Part shown: positions 22,201 to 33,150 of the stretch, in pieces
Layout of the letters: each line of letters begins with the position of its first letter
How positions within the stretch are numbered: the first letter of the stretch is position 1
DNA from: Ailurus styani
Taxonomy: Eukaryota; Chordata; Mammalia; Carnivora; Ailuridae
DNA length: 64,000 nt
Assembly (NCBI GenBank): GCA_002007465.1
Contig: LNAC01000036.1
Span: 5,671,911-5,735,910 of the forward strand
Direction: 5' to 3'
Program-made: the position numbers and the translations under genes
Notes under the pieces: model-generated
The model's database searches: none
What the model saw: only the letters and a program-made list of their open reading frames with translations
What the model was told of the DNA's origin: nothing

Positions 22201-22800
22201 GCCTTTATCTTAACTTCTAATCGGAGCAAAGCGGCAGCCTTTCAAATTGAACAAATAGGTTCCTCTGCCTGTGACAAGATGTACCTCATTTTCTCGGCAA
22301 GCCTTCAGCAAGGTCACACCTTTTTAATTTATTTTCTGTAAGAAAAATCTAGTTGCTGGATAGAACAAGGGCCAGATCTCGCTAGAGGTCATGTCTCCAG
22401 CTAGTCATAAAGTAGAATGGGATTAGAGCCGCGTAATATCCTCAGCCTCACCTTGCTGCTCACCACTCCGCACCCCGGGGGGGAGGCGACAGCAGCAGGG
22501 CTTGGGGACAGAGATGCCCCACGCGGATTGCTCTGCGCTCCCATCGTGCAGGCGATTTTCCCCTTGTATTTATCGGTAGGTCAAACATTACTTTCACTCT
22601 CCCCAACATACTTATTTCAAAACGTCAATGAAGGAGCACCAGTTGGGGTGTGTTTAACATTTTCTGATATAAATAAAGGATGGAAGATCGTTTGCTTATA
22701 ATTTATTTGAGCTCTCTGCTAATGTACCCTGCTCATCATCACAGCCTTAATATTTTTCCGTACATTTTCTTTTTCACTCATTCAGAAATCGAAGTGAGTG
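22201..22800. promoter_or_regulatory. Candidate conserved non-coding element
   Basis: It is repeat-free, with a CpG-containing core (22430-22575, including GCGTAATATCC, CCCCGGGGGGG and CACGCGGATT) flanked by AT-rich DNA with 'ATTTATCGG' and 'GATATAAATAAAGG'. No frame stands out. Assignment is inference from composition. Confidence 0.25.
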
Positions 22801-23095
22801 ATTTAACCTTGAAACAAAGGCAACTGTTGTGAAAATAGTTGCCATATATATTCATAAGTTGTAAAAATGGAGAGAAATATCTGGAAGGACATATATTAAA
22901 TTTAATAGGAATTACTCTTGAAGAGGCACGTAGGGGACAAGAGGCAAAGAGGGACTCCATATTTTAACCCACAACTTGAAACCTTTATAATGATAACAGG
23001 TTTAGGTTGGACTTTTTTAAAGTAACAAAAACACCTTTCTTTGATAGAAAAGAGTGTGATAGAAAGAATGGCAGATAGATAGAAATCACCTATAT

Positions 23096-24338
23096 GCTTA
23101 CCTTTCTGGAAAAATTATTGACACTTCCAGGTGTCAAAAAAGTATGACGTTTCCTGGTATTTCTTCCTACACTTTAATCCTATATATTCTCTACCCTCTC
23201 TTCCTTCCACTGCATTATATTGTGAGCGTTTCTTCATTTTATTAAATATTCTTTTAAAATAGTGCATTCAATACTGTACAGTAATCTACATATTGTGTAT
23301 ACCTAATGCATTCAGACATTTTCAAGCCTTCTTATTGTCTGCAATTTGTGGCTATATTAAATGAAACATTTTAATAAACATATATGTATGTACACATATA
23401 AATGTGTGCAAATGTGCATGTAAGTGTATATGTATTATATGCAGGTGTGTATACATATATGCAGCTGTTTGGATTCTTTAGCTATTTGTTTACCAGGGTG
23501 TTCATTTTTGCTTACTGATTTGTAAACGCTCTTTAGAGTTTAAAGATGTTAGCCTTCTGTATATGATATCTTGCATTTGACTTAATTTGATACCTACCTT
23601 TTGATTTTAATTATGTGTAAGATATCATTATGCTTCTTCCATTTTATGCATTCATACCTACCACTCATGCCAATTATGATATTAACATTTGCATTTAGGC
23701 TCAGAAACATCTTTTCCCCCTAAAAACACATATCTACTTAATAGTCTACTCAGATACTTAGCCTTTCACTTTTTACACAATTTTGTGTTGATTTAGAATT
23801 ATTTTTATCTAGTATAAGATATGAAGCAAATTTTCTTTTTTCTAAATAGCTAACTGGTTTTTCTAAAACTGATTACAATCATTTTCTCAAGAATTTGAAA
23901 TTCCAGAGATCTATGTTCTGTTCCATTGATTTCTTTGCCTATTGTTGTGTCAGTAACATGCTGGCTTAATAATTGTGGTTTTATACTATGTTTTTGTTTG
24001 TCAGTTTATTATTCATTATTCTTTTTCATACTATCTTCAGTAGTCTTGCCCATTTAATTTGCAGAAGAGTTTTTAAAATTCCTTGTTATTTAGTACTTAC
24101 CAATCAACATTTAGTACTTGACCAATATGATTTTTTTACTGTGCGAATGAATAATTACTTTGATTATAATTGAATTAAATTTATAATTGGGAAGTATTGA
24201 CATCTTGCAATATTAACTTTTTCATCCATGGACATGGTATGTCTCTTCATTTGTTTTTAAAAATGCCATGTTCCTCAATAATGTTTATGGATTTATTTTT
24301 TTACATAGGTCTCAAATATCTTGTACTTATAGAGAAGG
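23096..24338 (-). mobile_element. Ancient L1 (L1M) ORF2 fragment, antisense
   Basis: Markers run in correct antisense order: 'ctttagagtttaaagatgttagccttctgt', 'gaattatttttatctagtataaga', 'gttctgttccattgatttctttgcc', 'cagtaacatgctggcttaataattgtgg' and 'gggaagtattgacatcttgcaatatt'. An AT/GT-rich low-complexity patch lies at about 23375-23465. All frames are broken. Confidence 0.75.
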
Positions 24339-24339
24339 A

Positions 24340-24850
24340 GAGAAATGGGTATATTTGAGAGAATAGTAAGATATATAATTCACAGACTTTGCTGGGAGAT
24401 CAGTCATGGAGGGTTAGGGAGGAGTGGCTCCTAGATTCTGGGCTTGGGTAGGAGAGCTGATGATGCCATTCACTATGATAGGGAAAATCAGAAGAGAATG
24501 AGGTAATGGGGGAAAAATCCATAGTTTGGTTTCAGACATGTGAATAATGGGATGACTTTCTGACATCCAAGTACACCTGTGCAAGTTAACATTTGGATGT
24601 GTACATTTCAAGCTCTGAGGAAAGGAGTTAGCAAGAAATCCGCATTTATGTGTTATTTGCAAATGAGTGGTAATTAAAGCTAAATATTCCCTAGAGAGCA
24701 AGCATGGAGTGATAAAAAATAATATGCACAGTGAGTGAGCTTTAATGGCTGAGAAGAAGGCGTGGAGCCTGCAAAGGAGATAGAGAGAGGACATAGTAAG
24801 TGTTAAGTCACCAAAGCTGAGGCATGAAAGTATCTCAGTTATGTCTGTGG
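24340..24850 (-). mobile_element. L2 LINE, RT region
   Basis: Antisense L2 RT landmarks are present: 'gatgatgccattcactatgatagg', 'gtttggtttcagacatgtgaa', 'ctgacatccaagtacacctgtgc' and 'ggagcctgcaaaggagata'. It sits between two L1M fragments of opposite orientation. Confidence 0.65.
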
Positions 24851-24852
24851 CC

Positions 24853-25422
24853 AACTAAATTTTGACAAGGGTGTCAAGACCATTCAACAGAGAAAATATG
24901 GTCTCTTCAACTAATGATGCTGGGACAATCAGATATGTAGCTACAAAAGAATGAAGTTGAACCCTTACTTCATACCATATGGGAAAATTAACTCAAAATG
25001 GGTCAACAACTTAATAAAAGAGCCAAAATCATAGAAGTATTAGAAGAAAGCATGGGGTAAATTTTCATGAGCTTTAATTTGGCAACAGATCCTTAGGTCA
25101 CTAAAAGCACAAACAACAAAAGAAAAATTGGATAAATGGGACTCCATCAAAGTAAAAAACTTTTGTGCATCAAAAGACGTTGTCGAGAATGAGCAAAGAA
25201 ACCTACAGAATGTGACAAACTATTTACAGATCATCTATCTGATAAAGGTTTAGTATCTGCAGTACATAAAGAACTCTTACAACCATAACAACAAAATCTT
25301 ACAACAAAAAGGCAAGTGATCCAACTTAAAAAATGGGCAAAGTACTTGATATACATCTTTCCAGAGGAAATATGCATGTGGCCAATAAATACATGGAAAG
25401 ATGCTCAACATCACTAGTCATT
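24853..25422 (+). mobile_element. Ancient L1 (L1M) ORF2 fragment, sense
   Basis: A continuous ORF2-like stretch: 'ttttgacaagggtgtcaagaccattcaa', 'gatgctgggacaatcagatatg', 'aattaactcaaaatgggtcaac', 'aacttttgtgcatcaaaagacg' and 'atacatggaaagatgctcaacatcactagtcatt'. Multiple stops and indels. This is the C-terminal third of ORF2. Confidence 0.88.
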
Positions 25423-25434
25423 CTTGTGACTTTG

Positions 25435-25975
25435 CTTATTCATCTCACTAATGTTTTTATTGAGTATCTTCTCTGTGCCAGCACCTGGAGCTATGGTACG
25501 GAACAAAAAGGAAACAAAAGCCCCACTCTCCCAAAGCTTCATTTCCGTAGGGGAAAAGACGAGAGAAGAAAAAAAAATAACTTAAAGAAATAGTGTGCCT
25601 CATGGTCACAAGTACTAAGGCAAAGCTGAGAAAGCAGGGCAGTGGGACATGAGGGAAGTGTTGGAATGGTGCTTGTTGAAGTTTTAGATGAGAGGACCAA
25701 AGAAGACCTCCCTGAGAGGGTGCTTTTTGGAATACAGACATAAGAAAGTGAGGAACCTGGCTCCAGGAAGTGGGAGCTGCAAGTGCAAAGGCCCTGTGGT
25801 GGGAGTGTCTAGGTGTGTCTGAAGAACAGAAAGGAGGGCAGTATGCTGCATGCTTAAAGCAGGGTTCAAGGGAGAAGATAGGGGCTCAGGGGAACATGTC
25901 AGAACAAGAGCAGGGAGTGATCGTGCAGACCTTGGAGTCCATAGGTAGGATGCCAGCTTTCGTTTTCCACTTTGT
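25435..25975 (-). mobile_element. L2 LINE 3' region, antisense
   Basis: 'tttattgagtatcttctctgtgccagcacctgg' opens the L2 3' end in antisense. 'gaagacctccctgagagggtg' and 'gtgcaaaggccctgtggtgggag' follow in L2 order. The 94-codon minus-strand frame is the L2 sense strand, with no intact protein. Confidence 0.75.
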
Positions 25976-25993
25976 GTCTCCAGTTGGAATTTC

Positions 25994-26213
25994 CTTTAAA
26001 GATTTTATGTGTTGATGTATTCATTTATGTATTTATGTATGTATGTATGTATGTATGTATGTATGTATTTATTAATTACTGAGAAAGTGAGAGAGCGCAT
26101 GCGCTGAAACAAACATCTGGGTAGGGGTGAGGGGAGCTGCAGCGGCGGGGGATGGAGAGGGAAAAGGAGACAGAATCAGTCGGCTGCTTAACGGAGCCAC
26201 CCAGGCGCCCTCC
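25994..26213 (-). mobile_element. CAN-SINE, older, tail expanded to (ATGT)n
   Basis: It begins 'ctttaaagattttatg', has an (ATGT)n tract (about 26012-26068) in place of the usual (ATTT)n tail, then a GA/CG-rich middle, and ends 'gagccacccaggcgccc'. The flanking duplication CCAGTTGGAATTTC / CCAGTTGGAGTTTC (25980-25993, 26214-26227) has one mismatch. The interior is unusually diverged. Confidence 0.88.
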
Positions 26214-26364
26214 CCAGTTGGAGTTTCTATAAATTGATAAAGCTTTAGCGCTATTTCACTCTTCGTTTAATGAAATACCAGGTTTATGGGCCGATTGCCA
26301 GCGTCGGGTAAATATCCCTGTCTCTAACTCTTCTGCTTTAGAATCGATCACATATTCCCCCCAG

Positions 26365-26425
26365 TTACACGCATACACACACACATACACACACGCACAT
26401 ATGTGCACACACACATACACATTAA
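26365..26425. repeat. Imperfect (CA)n microsatellite
   Basis: Alternating CA with AT/CG interruptions, including a CACATATGTG palindrome. Confidence 0.9.
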
Positions 26426-26770
26426 CAAACATTTTCTTTTTTATTGTTTTAAAAAAGTAGCGTTGTTACCCACCAGCTGGCTGTGCTGTGCACATTTTTA
26501 AGTCCTCAGTTCTTTGGAGAAAGGGAGTGATGTGGTTGACATGAGTAGGTGAGATGCTGATGATATGTTAGAAATAGATTAAATATGAAGGCAATCCTTG
26601 TACAAAGGGATTTCCACCAATGAGTCTAAGGATGGGAACCGACCCAGAGGCAGATGGAGTTACTTAGGAGCAGTTAGAGAAAGAATTCAAAGTGCAAGCT
26701 GAAACACAAACCTGGATTAAACCCCACCAATATGAAGGAACTTTCATTATGAAGTTTGTTTTCATTTTTT

Positions 26771-26790
26771 CTCTCTCTCTCTCTCTCTCC
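26771..26790. repeat. (CT)n microsatellite
   Basis: About ten CT units read directly. Confidence 0.95.
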
Positions 26791-27426
26791 AAATCCCAGC
26801 CCCAAACTGTATGTCTCCGATGAATAGGGAGCTAGTGTAATTAACTGAATAGAGCAGTAAAAGCAGAATTATGGGATATGGAAAGCATTTAAATATGATT
26901 CATGGGTTTGGAGCGATTGCAAACATGTGATAGATGCTCGGAAGAGGCCACAGAGAGATGGTGCTGAGAGCTCGGTGGGGAAATGACTAAAGCAGGCACC
27001 CGGATCTCCGCAGTTCATATAATTAAAAGACGAAATATTTTATAAAGATGGAGCAAGAAAGATTTCACCAGCACCACACTCCGTGCCAGCAGTGATTAAA
27101 ACCAAACCAAATATGCATGTGCATTTTTCCCCCCGGGGAGCAAGGTGTCTGCCTGTTGCCTCTGGAAGTCAGCACAGGAGGGCCAAAGTGGGTTCCTGAG
27201 GCAGGATTTAGAAGGCAAGTGGTAACCAAGTCCTTAGCTACACAGTACATGGAACCAGGACATGAGGTGGCATTCCATGAGAAGAAGACACCCCAAATCT
27301 TTGATGCCGCTTACCCTGCCAGCACCCCCAGGACACCAGTGTGGGCATACCCTCATTGTGAAAATTGAAACCATAAGGCTTTCTTAGAGACAGTCTTTAT
27401 AATGTTGGGGTAAGCCAGATTTGGTA

Positions 27427-27463
27427 GGACAAAAAAACAAAAACAAAAACAAAAACAAAAACC
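27427..27463. repeat. (CAAAAA)n simple repeat
   Basis: About five CAAAAA units after an A7 run. Confidence 0.93.
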
Positions 27464-27524
27464 TAACCATGAGAGAGAAGATATTGGAAGATCTGACTTG
27501 AAACAGAATTTAAAACTCTTCTCA

Positions 27525-27830
27525 TTGAAGGAAACTGTTGTGAAAATTAAAAAGCTAACCACAGACTGGGAGAAGATATTCACAAAGTATATATTCATAG
27601 CCACAATATATAAAGAACTCCTATGAATCAATAACAAGAAGACAAACCAATTTTAAAATGGCAAAACAAAACAAAAAGATAAAAAAAAATCACTCAAAGA
27701 CTTGAGTTGGAACTTCAGAAGGGGAAATACACGAATGACCAAGAAGAAAATGAAAAGTCACTCAATATTATGATTTATCAGAGCAATGCAAATTAAAACC
27801 AGTGGGCTATCACTAACAGCAGAGTGGCTC
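27525..27830 (+). mobile_element. Ancient L1 (L1M) ORF2 fragment
   Basis: 'cagactgggagaagatattcacaaagtatatattcatagcc', 'aatatataaagaactcctatgaatcaataac' and 'atgcaaattaaaacc' follow L1 ORF2 C-terminal order. Highly diverged. Confidence 0.75.
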
Positions 27831-27849
27831 AGTGTAAGAAGTGGTGAAC

Positions 27850-28533
27850 CACCATGGTCATCCTCATCTTCCACCTCCAGCTCTTGCTCCCCCTTTATGT
27901 CTCCTGTGACTCTTTCCTTTGCTTCAAACCCTTAGCTGCTGTCTTAGAACAGTCTTTCCCCAATTCTTCCTTCCACTCTTGCAGCAGCTTCCTTACTCCT
28001 TATTTGATTGTCTGCTTTTCCCAGAGCTCCCCCCAGCCCATCCCCAGAACCCTCATGATAAACACTGAACTCCTTATCACAGTCTCCAAAGCTCTGCCCC
28101 ACCTGGCTCTCCAGGTAGGCATACATTTGGCCACTCTCTTCACTCCAGCAGCAGGAGGGGCTTTGCTGCTTCCTGCCATGGGGATTTTGCATATGCTGCT
28201 GTTCCTTTTGCTTGTCACATGTTACTCCTTTCTTTAATGAACTCCTACTCAAGCTTTTGATCTTGGTTCGGTTTTCAGTCTGGGAAGCTCACTCTTCCCC
28301 CCAATCCTGGCCTTTGTCTGGACTGATTCAGCTCCCTCTGTTACTATCCTCATAGCACGATGGACCTCCCATCTCCAGTGAATATCAGAGCTGTCATTTT
28401 ATGTTTTCTTATTCGATAATCTGCCACACATACTAGATCATAGGCAGGGACAGCATCTGTTTTTCTGTCTTTGCACCCAGTGCTTACAGCAGTGCCTGGC
28501 TCCTAGGAGGTGCTTAGTAAGCATTTGTGGAGG
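27850..28533 (+). mobile_element. L2 LINE 3' region
   Basis: About 680 bp in L2 order: 'ctgctcccagc...ttggccactctcttcactccagc', 'gggattttgcatatgctgctgttcc', 'catactagatcataggcagggacagcatctg' and the terminal 'cagtgcctggctcctaggaggtgcttagtaagca'. The 127-codon plus frame at 27854-28237 lies within it and is a chance frame of this fossil. Confidence 0.8.
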
Positions 28534-28544
28534 GGCAAGATGGC

Positions 28545-28875
28545 TTGGCTGTGTGCTCAGACTCTGTGGCCAGACCGCCCTGTTCGAAATCCTGACTCTG
28601 CCACTTACTAGCTATGTGACCTTCAGCGAGTCACTTGACTTCTTAGTGTAGGACCAGGTAGGAGGAGAGTGAGGGAAGTTGGTAGGGTGTAAAATGTAGG
28701 GAGACACTCACTCTAGGGCCTCCCCCTTGTCCTGGTCTTATCCCTGTGCCTCAGTTTCCTTATCTGAGATAATAACTGTGCCTGTGTCACAGACTCGTAA
28801 AGTTGAAATGATTTCATGGATGCAAAATACTTGGACCATTTCCTGGCAGGGAGTAAATGCTGTGTGAGTATGTGT
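28545..28875 (+). mobile_element. MIR SINE, interrupted by a 92-bp insert
   Basis: The 5' half has 'cttggctgtgtgctcagactctgtggccagac', 'gttcgaaatcctgactctgccacttactagctatgtgacctt' and 'gtcacttgacttct'. After the insert (28649-28740) MIR resumes 'tgtgcctcagtttccttatctgagataataactgtgcc' and ends near 'ggcagggagtaaatgctg'. Well preserved for a MIR. Confidence 0.92.
28649..28740. mobile_element. 92-bp insert in MIR with short terminal inverted repeats
   Basis: The insert starts TAGGACCAGG and ends CCTGGTCTTA, giving 9 of 10 matching inverted termini. It sits exactly inside the MIR core and matches no family I recognise. It could be a miniature DNA transposon or a filler insertion; the target duplication is unclear. 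Confidence 0.4.
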
Positions 28876-30595
28876 CTTCATTTTCTCAAGGTTCAATGCC
28901 CAGTTCAAGCCCTTTCTGCTGCTATGTCGTCCCCTACAACGTGACACCTCCCATCTTGGACCCCCACTACAGCTGTCTGTGCCACTGGTACAGAGGTGTG
29001 AGGTCCTCATAGCTGTTGAACCAGAGCCCCCAAGGACCTCTGAACCTGACTAGCTCTTGCCCGAGGCCAGCTCCCGGCATGGAGGGCCCTCCCCCCAAAC
29101 TAGCTGAGTAAATATCTACTGACACCTCCTGTTGAAAACCAAGTCCAAGGGGCCCTCCTGATTCCAGGAGCACAGGTTAACACGGACTCCCAGTTTAAGC
29201 TCTAGGATTTGAAACTGGTAGCAGGGGGAGTTGGAGGGAGGTGCAAATTCAAGCAACATTCATACCTAGACTCAGGAACCCCTGATTTGCTGGTGAGCTT
29301 AGGAGTCCGCAGCCCACGGAGGAGCAGAAATGCTCAGAGAAGTGGACACCCTCAGGGGCAAACCTTTTTGTTGTTATTGAATCACAGGGAAGCTTACACA
29401 AGTAGTGGCGAGTAAGTTCAGCTTTTTTTTTTTCTTCTTTTTTTGTGGTTTGAACGATCTGGAAAAACTACACTCAGTCATCCCTTTCTGCCTAAGTGGC
29501 AAACAAGCCTCTTTTCTTTTTTTATTTTCCTGCTTATCACTCCTGGCCTCTGTCTCCAGCTCCCTGCTGTCCATCCCCACACGTAGGGCGCACTGAAAGG
29601 TCCCAGATTCCCAATCCCTCCAGTCCCATCTTTCGAGAATCCAGTTACCCTCACGTTCAACTTCCCCGTTGGCCAGCCCTGGGCCAAACTCCTCACAGAC
29701 GCATGAGGCCAGTCACGAGGGAGCCACAGTCAGGGGAAGCAGAGTTTCCAAGCCTGGGGGTACGCGCTCGGACTCGTGCCTGAGAACGGCCCATCGCCTA
29801 TAGAACCTGAGAACAGGGCGCGTCTTTATGTGGTGCAGGATGGGTCCATCAGAAGACCCAGGTCTGGGGCCGCTGGCGTGGTGACTCGTGCCCAAATCCT
29901 GTTTATTTCAAGCTTGGTGGGAAACCATGAAATTCAAACAAGTTTTAACACAGCTGGCCTCTCGTTTTTCTCCTGCATCTGCTCCTCCACCCCTTTCTCT
30001 CCCACAAGAGAAACTGAGGCCAAGAATCATCCTCAAGTAGTTCTCACTGAATAGAGGACAGGAGCTATTTGAGGGGCAGAGTTGTGCAAGCCTCCCGCCC
30101 CCAAGCTCCGTACAGCTCTGTGCTCTCTTCGGCTGTGAACACCGACTGTTCTCGACCTCTTCATCTGCATGATTCCATCTGGCATCTGCAAGGGGGAGAA
30201 AGCCAAGCAATCCCGAATATATCTGATGCACTGGGAGATGAGTTAAGAACAGCCTAGAATGACATAAAATGGTACGTCTTACACCGCAGAGTGCATCACT
30301 TCCAATCAAGTTACAAAGGCTTCTGTGGCAATTATGATTTTATTCAAATCAATACTTTCAAAGCGTGGAAATAGAGATGAAGGGTCCACAAGCCAACACA
30401 CAGCATGCCATGCAGAGTACTTTTCCAGTAAATATGCAAGAGCATCTCTGTCGCAGAATCTATGACTCCCGTGAAGTCAGCATAAATATGTAAGGTACTT
30501 AACAAGGCCCACTGCAGGTGGATTGGCAATTTGTCAGCACGCTAGCAATACGAATCGAATTCAGAGGTGCTTGGTGTTTGGCTGGTGTCATTTTT
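28876..30595. other. Unique DNA, 1.7 kb
   Basis: A poly-T stretch lies at 29422-29447. 29700-29900 has a modest cluster of CpGs but is not a CpG island by eye. Many short overlapping open frames here reflect GC-richer composition rather than coding. Confidence 0.5.
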
Positions 30596-30633
30596 TTGTT
30601 TTTGTTTTTTTGGGTTTTTTGTTTTGTTTTTCA
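30590..30633. repeat. (TTTTTG)n-like tract
   Basis: T runs punctuated by G read directly. Confidence 0.85.
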
Positions 30634-30929
30634 GAATACCAATCCAGGAAACTGCTCGATTGGGTTATTTCTTTGGAAATAAAATTATACACGTTTTCCC
30701 CGAATGAAATCCAAGGAACTCAGGGAAACATCCACTCGACCTTTCCCCAGCCCCACCACCAGTGCTGGGGTTCCTCATAGTCCTAGCTTTCTTTTCAAAG
30801 GCCAGCCTACTTTGATGCACATCTTTGTTTCTTGCCCAGATCAGCCCTCTGACAAGAAGCTCAGTTCTCCAGGCCCCTCTCATATCCTCAGCCACTGTAG
30901 TTTGGTGGAGTCAACCACCAGCCTGTGTT

Positions 30930-31203
30930 TTGATTTAGCCCATCAGACAATACCATTTCTCTGGCCACAGTGATTGGTTCAGAGGTAGGCATGCTATAGC
31001 ATGCTATAGATGCCTAATTCTATAGAATTCTATAGAATTAGGACCAATGAGAGTCAGGCCTGGGAATTTCATTTAAACTGGGGAAAAGAAACTTTCTCTT
31101 TCTGTCAGACTTAGAGCTGTGAAGAGTGAACCTGGAGCTACTGGGGATCCACCTGGAGAAAACTTGCCTGAGGGTGAAACCAATGTGGAAGGAAACATTA
31201 ATT
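30930..31203 (+). mobile_element. Old LTR-like repeat, part 1
   Basis: 'CTGGCCACAGTGATTGGTTC', 'ggaccaatgagagtcaggcctggga', 'aactttctctttctg' and 'gaacctggagctactggggatcc' match a mammalian LTR family (name not certain). It contains the palindromic insertion at 30989-31042 and is interrupted by the SINE at 31218. Confidence 0.6.
30989..31042. repeat. Two adjacent perfect palindromes (16 and 30 bp)
   Basis: GCATGCTATAGCATGC (30989-31004) is its own reverse complement. 31013-31042 is a 30-bp perfect palindrome centred on GAATTC, with CTATAG repeated on either side. Both are made of CTATAG plus short half-sites. Confidence 0.97.
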
Positions 31204-31217
31204 AAGAGGTGGTGAGA

Positions 31218-31418
31218 GGGCGCCTGGGTGGCTCAGTGGGTTAAAGCCTCTGCTTTCGGCTCAGGTCATGATCTCAGGGTCCTGGGATCGAGGCCCGCAT
31301 CGGGCTCCCTGCTCAGCGGGGAGCCTGCTTCCCCCTCTCTCTCTCTGCCTGCCTCTCTGCCTCCTTGTGATCTCTCTCCCTCTGTGAAATAAATAAATAA
31401 AATCTTTAAAAAAAAAAA
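31218..31418 (+). mobile_element. CAN-SINE, young mustelid-type, full length
   Basis: Starts GGGCGCCTGGGTGGCTCAGT, has the GTGGGTTAAAGCC head, a complete CT-rich half, AAATAAATAAATAAAATCTTT and poly-A. A perfect 14-bp duplication AAGAGGTGGTGAGA lies at 31204-31217 and 31419-31432. It is the best reference copy in the window. Confidence 0.99.
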
Positions 31419-31432
31419 AAGAGGTGGTGAGA

Positions 31433-31625
31433 AACTGAGTCTTGATGATATTGTTTGAGTTGCTGGATCCAGCCATGCCTGAAGGTGATATTAATTTTTT
31501 AACTCTAAGAACCCACTTAAAAATTGCTACTGAAAAAATAATAAAATGAAATAAAAATTATTCGTTTGTTAAGCAGCTTTAGTTGTATTTCCTGTCACTC
31601 ACAACTGAAAAGCTTTGAACTGATA
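31433..31625 (+). mobile_element. Old LTR-like repeat, part 2
   Basis: Continues part 1 after the SINE: 'actgagtcttgatgatattgtttgagttgctggatccagcc', 'atgcctgaagg' and an end like 'tttcctgtcactcacaactg'. The flanks rejoin seamlessly once one target duplication is removed. Confidence 0.6.
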
Positions 31626-31910
31626 GGTCATAAATCCTAGGAACGTACATGTTCTGTTCTTTCTGCTGCCCATGATAGATAGATCGGTGAATCTAAATGG
31701 CTCTGTAAGTCAAGATAGGTAATTATTTTCAAAGGAGAATGGGATTTGGGTGCAGACAGAAGGCTCTGGATCTTCTTTCAGTGTCCAGAAGTTCATCTCA
31801 CTCATCTGTGGCCTCCTCTCACCTTGCTCAGTCTCTACTCCATGCTGTAGTGATACTTCATGCTTCCTCACTAGGCCCATCTTAGTTCTCTCTGAACAGC
31901 ACTGCTTAGC
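31626..31910. other. Unique DNA
   Basis: Nothing recognised. Confidence 0.5.
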
Positions 31911-31995
31911 CCAGAGGTGATGCTTGATGTCTGACTTCGGGGAAACACTTAACTTCCTTAAGCCTCTGCCTCCTGGTCTGTAAAATGGGCCCCCA
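31911..31995 (+). mobile_element. MIR SINE fragment
   Basis: 'cacttaacttccttaagcctctgcctcctggtctgtaaaatggg' is the MIR core 'cacttaacctctctgagcctcagtttcctcatctgtaaaatggg'. Confidence 0.75.
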
Positions 31996-32520
31996 GTGGA
32001 GCTGTTTACTAAGGCTCTGTATTTGACAGTGGGAATGACCCATGGGCAGCCCTATGGAAACCGGAGAACACACCAACATCACAAAACAAATAAAAGTACT
32101 TTCTGTTTCTGCAGCTTAGTTAGATGGAGCTTAAACTTGAACTCAGATGCCTGGTGTTCCTCCAGTACTATGTCCACATCCAGTATTTTCCATGAGGGAA
32201 AGAATCATCTAATTCCTTCTCCTAAGAACACTACTCTTTGGCTGCTTCTATTGCATGTGTCCGTGAGTCTGTGTTATTTCTGCAAGGATGAGCATGGGGG
32301 TGGGAGAGGGCCTCATTTTGATTTGCTATGTGTCATTGAGACGTCTCCGCTCTCTCAGCCACAAAGCTGTCCAAGAACTCTTATGCGGTATGTACATATC
32401 TCTGGAGCAAAATGAGTGTCTGAGCCCCTTGTTGGGGTTATGATCATAATCACAGCAAATAACCGCTCTGTGATTTTGCTGTCGGTACATCCTTGTGTTT
32501 CAGCTCTGAGCTATCAGCTT
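31996..32520. other. Unique DNA
   Basis: Nothing recognised. The 139-codon frame from 31996 has no visible homology. Confidence 0.5.
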
Positions 32521-32780
32521 TCCTATTACCCCCTAGTGCCATCCCGCCAGCACACCGGGTTCAAAATGGCACCACGCAATGAGCTTTAAGGTTGTGTCTC
32601 TGCTGTTGTAGCAGATGTCACACTTGTCAAATAACACACGTGCCTTTTTAGCATCTCCCGCTGACTTCAGCCTGAAAGGACAGGTCAAGGGACGATCCCT
32701 TTTCGCGGGGAGATATTTCGTCCGCTAAATGGTTTTCAGTGAAACAATCAAAGCTGCCGTGTACAGCTCTGAAGCGTGGG
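32521..32780. promoter_or_regulatory. Candidate conserved non-coding element
   Basis: Repeat-free, with scattered CpGs (CACCGGG, CACGTG, TTTTCGCGGGG, TTTCGTCCG) and 'TGACACTTGTC'-like inverted half-sites ('TGTCACACTTGTCA' at about 32616). Assignment is inference only. Confidence 0.2.
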
Positions 32781-33039
32781 CAGAGATGGAGCAGAGAAAG
32801 TGCTGGGGCTTATGTTCAATCTGGCTTGGGTTACAGCTACTTGTAGGCAAAAAAATGAGGCTCCATGGTGACCATGAGGTTGCCGGCTTTGAAGCAGAAG
32901 TGGGTTGTGGGGTGGGCAGCTGGCAGAGCCTGGTGCACTGAGCTCTGTTCACCAAGAGACATGTCCTTTCAATGTGTCTTGTCCAACACCTGCCCTGACT
33001 CCTATTTTCCCAGGTGTGGGGGATGTCATCTTCCAATGA

Positions 33040-33150
33040 AGAAGTAAGTTCCATGAAGCAGAGAAGTTTGTTCTTCTTGTTAACTCCTAGACAGTGCCTG
33101 CATGTGGCAGGTGCCCATAAATGTTTGTCCCATGAAAGACTCCCTCAATT
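33040..33150 (+). mobile_element. L2 LINE 3'-end fragment
   Basis: 'AGTAAGTTCCATGAAGCAGAG' and 'tagacagtgcctgcatgtggcaggtgcccataaatgtttg' match the terminal L2 sequence. Confidence 0.75.

Larger units (their letters stand above)
26230..27426. other. Mostly unique DNA with simple repeats
   Basis: It contains a CA/TG tract (26365-26425) and a (CT)n tract (26771-26790). The piece 26510-26700 may be more antisense L2 ('aaagggagtgatgtggttgac'). Nothing coding seen. Confidence 0.5.

Noticed and set aside
27854..28237. 127-codon hydrophobic open frame that could be read as a membrane protein
   Set aside because: It lies wholly inside a sense-oriented L2 3' region and follows its nucleotide consensus; the leucine-rich translation is a by-product of CT-rich L2 sequence.
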